64,000 nucleotides of DNA from Poecilobothrus nobilitatus (taxonomy: Eukaryota; Arthropoda; Insecta; Diptera; Dolichopodidae): assembly GCA_947095535.1 (NCBI GenBank), contig OX352772.1, positions 51,479,445 to 51,543,444 on the forward strand. The letters run 5' to 3'. The notes beneath the pieces were generated by a model, which had not been told where the DNA came from, did not search any database, and saw nothing but the letters and a program-made list of their open reading frames with translations. The position numbers and the translations under genes are program-made. Shown one piece after another: positions 59,290 through 64,000 of the stretch (the first letter of the stretch is position 1; each line of letters opens with the position of its first letter).

Positions 59290-60440
59290 GAAACTGCTAT
59301 GTAGTTAGGAGAAGCAATTAACACATGTAAAATTACAATATTGAAGCTTTCAATTTTGTATTTTACTTTGAAAAACTTTCTACGTCTACCTAAGTTACAG
59401 GTGTCTAAAAATAAATAGCAAAAGTTCAATTTTTGACTGAACTCTAATAGGTTCTTAAAGAACGGGTGGTAGAAAAACATTTTGTGAGGTAACTTATTTT
59501 TTTTTTTTCCTTACTCCTATAGGATTACTCCTTTTTCCTTACTCCTATAAGGAGCATAGGACATCCACTAAGTCATTTATTATAAAAATGGTCATATGGT
59601 CATATGGTCAAATATGACAAGCTTCAGTTTCTGGAATCATTATTTCACTAAGCCGTTTATTATTTGACTGTAGCTATTGTATAAGACGTTTCTTTAGTTC
59701 TACGACATCTTACACAAGAATTATATTTTATTATTATATATTACAATATGGTATTAATTATAATTTATAAGACATATATACTTATTTTTAATTTAATTAT
59801 ATTTTACTAATTATATATTATAACAAAAATCTTTATTATTTTTTATTAATCTAAATGACCGGGGTTTGAACCCAAGACATTCGTATGAGAGTTCGTTGTC
59901 TTAACCACTACACCATTGACTGGATATAGTAACTTATACTAGTTCTAAAATCTTTATACTAGTTCTAAATCCTCCTATACTCTTAAAATATCACATTGTC
60001 TATTTAAAAGCGGATTCTGTTCATATGAAGGAAGCAATATTGCAAAATTTTGTTTTCAGTTAACGGTAAATTTAAATACTAAATTAGAAAAAACTATTTA
60101 TACATATTGAGTTATAAAGTTAAAGAAAGCTATACTATATTGTTTGGTGTTTTTAGACTGGAAAAATGTTAAGCCTAAGATACACACATTAGAAGTACGA
60201 CTATTTCAAATTTCGAGGAGTTGTAACTGTGGTGAAGCTATATAATGCTACAACATGAAACAGTTTTATAATATTATTTTTTTTGAGATCTATTATAATT
60301 CATCATGGTTAAAAGTTCATTGTTCTATCTTGCACAGTATGAAAGTTGTGTAAACAGGAAAACGGACGGACAAACGGACAAAGTAAAACAAATATGTAAG
60401 CAAATTTTTCAAATTTTTTTTTTTTTGAAAAATGTGCTAT
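59290..60440 (-). mobile_element. Helentron/DINE-1-like fragment, interrupted
   Basis: Minus orientation, with the family blocks in order: (GTCC)n (plus ACGGACGGACAAACGG near 60361), GGTAGCTTCAC-like text, TTTAAATTTACCGTTAACTG (60060-60080), and the ACACCTGTAACTTAGG block (plus-strand CCTAAGTTACAGGTGT at 59390-59405). The stretch 59500-59990 between blocks holds a local repeat of TTACTCCTATA(A)GGA and a tRNA-like sequence, so it was probably invaded or rearranged. Confidence 0.65.
59851..59925 (-). mobile_element. tRNA-like sequence (pseudogene or SINE head)
   Basis: The minus strand holds an A-box-like TGTAGTGGTTAAGACA and a B box GGTTCAAACCCC (59861-59872) at tRNA spacing. The acceptor and anticodon stems do not pair convincingly, so it is not called as a functional tRNA. 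Confidence 0.45.
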
Positions 60441-61390
60441 AAATTAATTATTAAATCTTAAAATGTTAATTATGTACATACTAATAAAAAAAGGGAAATA
60501 CCCATTTTACTGTATTTTTTGAATTTTTTATTTTAGAAAGAAAAATTCCTATCGTTAACCTTAAGAATTAAATTTAGAATTCGAAAAATTTAGAATCCCA
60601 GTTTTTATAAACTGCCATTTTAATTCATCCAAACAAAAAAAAATTAATTTATCATTGTCTTGATTGTTACTATGATTATTATAATATTTTATCAAATCAT
60701 AAAATAACCGGACATTAAAACCTAGAATTTAAAATTAAATTTATTTTCTTCCCTTAATTATTATCCAGTTCAAGTTCGTTGTTAATGACCACAATTTAAT
60801 AAAACAAAAGATTAAAAAAAAAACATAAAAAAATAAAAAAAAAATTTTTTAAACTAAAGACATTTCCTATAACCGCAGAAATAAATTTCCCGAAATCAAA
60901 CAAATCAAATTCGTTTATGCAAAGCATGTTTATTGTACTTCAACTTTAATATTCTGTAACCTTTTTTTTTTTGTTTTTTGTTTAAATCTTTCAATTAGAA
61001 AGAAAGTGGAGTTGTGTGTTTCAACGGAAGTTTAAAAAACAAAATAAAAAAAAAAAAATGGAATGGAAACACAAAAACGGCTGTATTGAATGCTAAATGC
61101 GGGCAATTAAGGTGGGACAAATATTTACATTGTATATATAATTTTTTTTTATATATTTGGGTTTAACAATTTAACCACAGTTCTATTTAGAATAAAAATT
61201 CGCCTTTTAGTATATTTTTATGTAAAATTATTTTTTTTAACCATATTGAGACAAATCTAATTATTATTTTTTATGAAATGAATACAATTTGTTCAATGCG
61301 CAGGATTTTAGCACTATTTTAGTATTTTATAAGCTAAAAAATGTCAAATTATCTTATAATTAAATTGATTACAAGTTTATAAAAATTATT
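60440..61390. other. AT-rich gene-free stretch
   Basis: Nothing supported. Confidence 0.5.
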
Positions 61391-61394
61391 TTGG

Positions 61395-61550
61395 GAAGTC
61401 TCAAAATCCCAAATCACAAAATCCCAAAGTAACAAAATCCCAAAATTTCAAAATCCCAAAGTTACAAAAATCCAAAAATTTCAAAATCCCAAAATTACAA
61501 AATCCCAAAATTACAAAATCCCAAACACAAAATTCAAAAATTGGAAATTT
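61395..61550. repeat. Minisatellite, unit about 16 bp (ACAAAATCCCAAAATT)
   Basis: About nine imperfect copies. The core CAAAATCCCAAA resembles the CAAAAGTCCCAAA motif in the left arm of the 50497-51697 element. Confidence 0.9.
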
Positions 61551-61804
61551 TCCAATGTTAATTTTCAAAATTTATTTTCTTCGTATGAATAATGAGAATT
61601 AGAAAAATGAAAAATGTCAAAATTTAATACTTTTGTAGGAAAGATTGATTTTAGAATTGGATTCACAATCAGGGTTCCAATAATATTATTAGCGGGGGTT
61701 TGGAGGCAGTAGCCACCAATCTTTAAAAATTAATTTTTCGTACCGAAATGTCAAAATTTTAACAAGATTTACTATTTTTCACAGTCAAATATCAAAATTT
61801 ATAA

Positions 61805-61875
61805 CTAGTATGAAGCCCTGTAATAATAGTATGAAGCCCTGTAAATAATAGTATGAAGCCCTGTAAGCATTGGTA
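61805..61875. repeat. Tandem repeat, unit AGTATGAAGCCCTGTAAATA
   Basis: Three copies starting at 61808, 61829 and 61850. Confidence 0.9.
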
Positions 61876-62290
61876 TACTATTAACACTGAATTTTGAGTT
61901 GGATTCAAAATCAGGGTTTCAATAATTTTATTAGTGAAGGTTTTGGGACGACACTCCTGATTCACTTAAAATTAATTTACAAAATTTACTATTTTTCATA
62001 GGGATGTGTTAAAATTTAATACTTTTGTAGGGAAGCCTGTAAGCGTTGACATACTATTAGCATTGATTTTAGAGTTGGATTCAAAATCAGAGTTTCAATA
62101 TTTTTATTAGTGAAGGTTTTGGGACGACACTCCCGATTCACTTAAAATTAATTTACAAAATTTACTATTTTTCATAGGGATGTGTTAAAATTTAATACTT
62201 TTATAGGGAAGCCTGTAAGCATTGACATACTATTAGCATTGATTTTAGAGTTGGATTCAAAATCAGGGTTTCAATATTTTTATTATTTAT
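61876..62290. repeat. Tandem repeat, unit about 176 bp
   Basis: Two and a half units with high identity; TTTTGGGACGACACTCC marks them at 61941 and 62117. Each contains GAGTTGGATTCAAAATCAGGGTTTCAAT (read in parts) and GGGAAGCCTGTAAGC. The GTTGGATTCAAAATCAG core is also part of the 90-bp unit. Confidence 0.9.
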
Positions 62291-62386
62291 TTTATTATTG
62301 CTTCTAAAATTATTATATTTCATATATGAAATTGTGAAAATGGAATTTTTTTATGAAATTGATATACGTATGGCCATACTATAAGT

Positions 62387-62715
62387 ATTTAAGTACGATT
62401 CAAAATCAGGCTTGTCCCCTTTTACGAAATATTTATACATTCGTGTACGCGAGATTCTGAATTAGTATAAGGATTTTAGAGTTGGTTTTAATTTCAAGGT
62501 TGCCGCTTGTTCCAGAGGATTTATATATTAGTGTTTGCCAGATTCTGAATTAGGAGGAATTTTAGATTTGGTTAAAAAATCAGGATTGCCCTCTATCCCG
62601 GAGTTTTTTTATATTATGTACTTGTGTATGCGAGATTGAATCAAGAAGGTTTTTAGAGTTGGTTACAAAATTAGGGTGGTCCCCTTTTTCAGAATATTTA
62701 TATAAATATATCCGG
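62387..62715. repeat. Array of the dispersed 90-bp unit
   Basis: Units marked by GAGATTCTGAATTAG-type starts at 62453, 62541 and about 62633 (spacing 88-92). Each continues TTTTAGAGTTGGTT…AAAATCAGG…CCGCTTTTTCCAGAATATTTATA. The same unit builds the interior of 50497-51697. Confidence 0.85.
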
Positions 62716-62724
62716 ATTTTTACT

Positions 62725-62880
62725 TCATAATTGTCTCTAGCAGAACCCATGAGGTTAAGTTTTTCCACCTTTGATTCGCTATGGATATCAAGTGAAGAAA
62801 GATATCTGTTTTGACCCTGTTTAACGGTGGGTCCACCTGCTTTTTTTTTTGGAATTTCGCAACGCAACGCAACACTAAAA
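62725..62880 (-). CDS. Unidentified coding-like segment next to the array
   Basis: The minus frame reads RCEIPKKKAGGPTVKQGQNR then YLSSLDIHSESKVEKLNLMG and SARDNYEVKI before running into the repeat array. Composition is richer and less repetitive than the flanks, and the residues look protein-like. No family recognised. The plus-strand TTTTGACCCTG at about 62812-62822 equals the right terminus of the 50497-51697 element, so the segment lies inside the same kind of element and may be cargo or a transposase remnant. Confidence 0.3.
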
Positions 62881-62884
62881 AAAA

Positions 62885-64000
62885 ATATATATATATACAT
62901 ACATAGATTTAAAATAATAATACATACATGTATCATTCGACGAGCTAGTTAAAATAACAAAAAGTAATTTTTAAAATTAGATTATTTGATTACTACCTAC
63001 TGATCCATTAACCTCAAAAAAAACAACATGTAATTTGTTCTATTCTAACGAAAACTTTTAATAGAAAAAATACAAAAATCGAACAACCGGGTTCGTAGAA
63101 TAGAGATAAAGTTTTTAATATTTTCTATAGTGATTTTTTAATATGTAGATAAGTTTTTTGTTGCCATGGCAGCACACTTGATTTACCAAAAAAAAAACAC
63201 TTATAAAATAGTAACTGGTTGTAAATTTGTTATAAGCTAAAGCATAAAGTGCATAATCACAGATTTAAATCATGTATCAGTACATTGTATATTTAAATAT
63301 TGTTATTAAAATTATATTTGGAATTTAGCAAGTCATTCATTTCAATATTCATTGGAGCAATCCCATTCAAAATAGTTTATTTATCATAATTCTGTTTCAT
63401 TTATTTTTGTTTTTTTTTCGGCATTAATGTCAGCTTGACAGATTGCGTACAAAGAGAAAAAAAAACAAAAATATAAAAGCGAAATTCATTTAAATCTGAA
63501 AAGGAATGGAATAAAATGTATATATTATAGGATATGTACTCGACATTAGTCATATGTAATATGTATGCATATTGTGTCAGAGCAATAATGTTGCAATCTA
63601 CAATAGAATGTACCTTTCCATGAAAACTCTTAAAAACAAAAAAAAAAAACATCAACTTACAAAATATTCGCAAATTCCTTTTATTTATTTTTTAGTATTT
63701 TAGGAAAACAAAAAAAAAACAAAAAGAAAAATCAATACAAAGTACATACATAATACATATGAAAAATGTCAGACATAAAATGCCCGTCATCAACTAATGA
63801 CTGTACTTTTTCTTTTTTTTTTTTGTACTGTTTTTTTTTTTAGTTCGGCATTGCTCTGTTTTGTTTTGAATCTCCTTGAAAAGAACATCAAGTTTTAATG
63901 AAATTAAAAAATCCTGCACAAAAAAAAAAAAAAACAAAAAAAATAAAATAAATGAAAAAAAAAGCAAAGAAAAGAAAGGTTAAACCAACATTGCATATCG
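62885..64000. other. AT-rich gene-free stretch
   Basis: A/T runs and (AT)n/ATACATAC tracts. No gene supported. Confidence 0.5.

Noticed and set aside
1..64000. CRISPR arrays, bacterial operons, rRNA genes
   Set aside because: None seen; composition, splice signals and transposons are those of an insect nuclear genome.

Overview
This window is very AT-rich, eukaryotic, mostly non-coding DNA, probably intron or intergenic sequence of a fly. It has long A/T homopolymers and tracts such as ATACATACATATGTA, and no gene of ordinary length. The order is inferred from the repeats. At least nine pieces match the DINE-1/INE-1 (Helentron) layout known from flies: an ATACCCGTACGATA subterminal inverted repeat, a (GTCC)n microsatellite of the dipteran 'mini-me' type, and a 3' hairpin. 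Gypsy-like, mariner-like and LINE remnants of insect type are also present. I cannot name the species.

Layout. 1-0.4 kb: Helentron fragment. 2-6 kb: decayed gypsy-family LTR retrotransposon on the minus strand (gag, protease and polymerase remnants), interrupted by a mariner-like element with recognisable terminal inverted repeats. 6.9-7.4, 27.2-27.7, 31.1-31.5 and 43.3-43.7 kb: 3' ends of non-LTR retrotransposons. 10.8-11.1 kb: foldback-like repeat. 12.5 kb: tRNA-derived SINE, with a second fragment at 41.6 kb. 19.3-20.9 kb: a second, longer mariner-like element on the minus strand. 38.1-39.1 kb: Mutator-like element (MULE) with a perfect 9-bp target duplication. 50.5-51.7 kb: a long inverted-repeat element with a 10-bp target duplication. 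61.4-62.8 kb: tandem repeats related to the previous element. Helentron copies recur at 14, 29, 32, 37, 39, 42, 49, 57, 58 and 60 kb.

Host coding content is minimal. The best candidate is a 67-bp exon at 18583-18649 with good splice sites, encoding the end of a possible signal peptide and a Cys/Gly-rich start of a mature protein. A phase-compatible ATG-containing first exon may lie at 10514-10549. If so, much of the window is intron of a plus-strand gene. Other short coding-like islands (22944-23139, 41061-41168, 9377-9577, 62725-62880) are unidentified.

The most unusual observation is a roughly 90-bp repeat unit shared by three loci: inside the MULE, inside the 1.2-kb inverted-repeat element, and in the 62-kb array. 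In the MULE an inverted pair of these units flanks a loop holding a segment of about 73% G+C, very different from the rest of the window.
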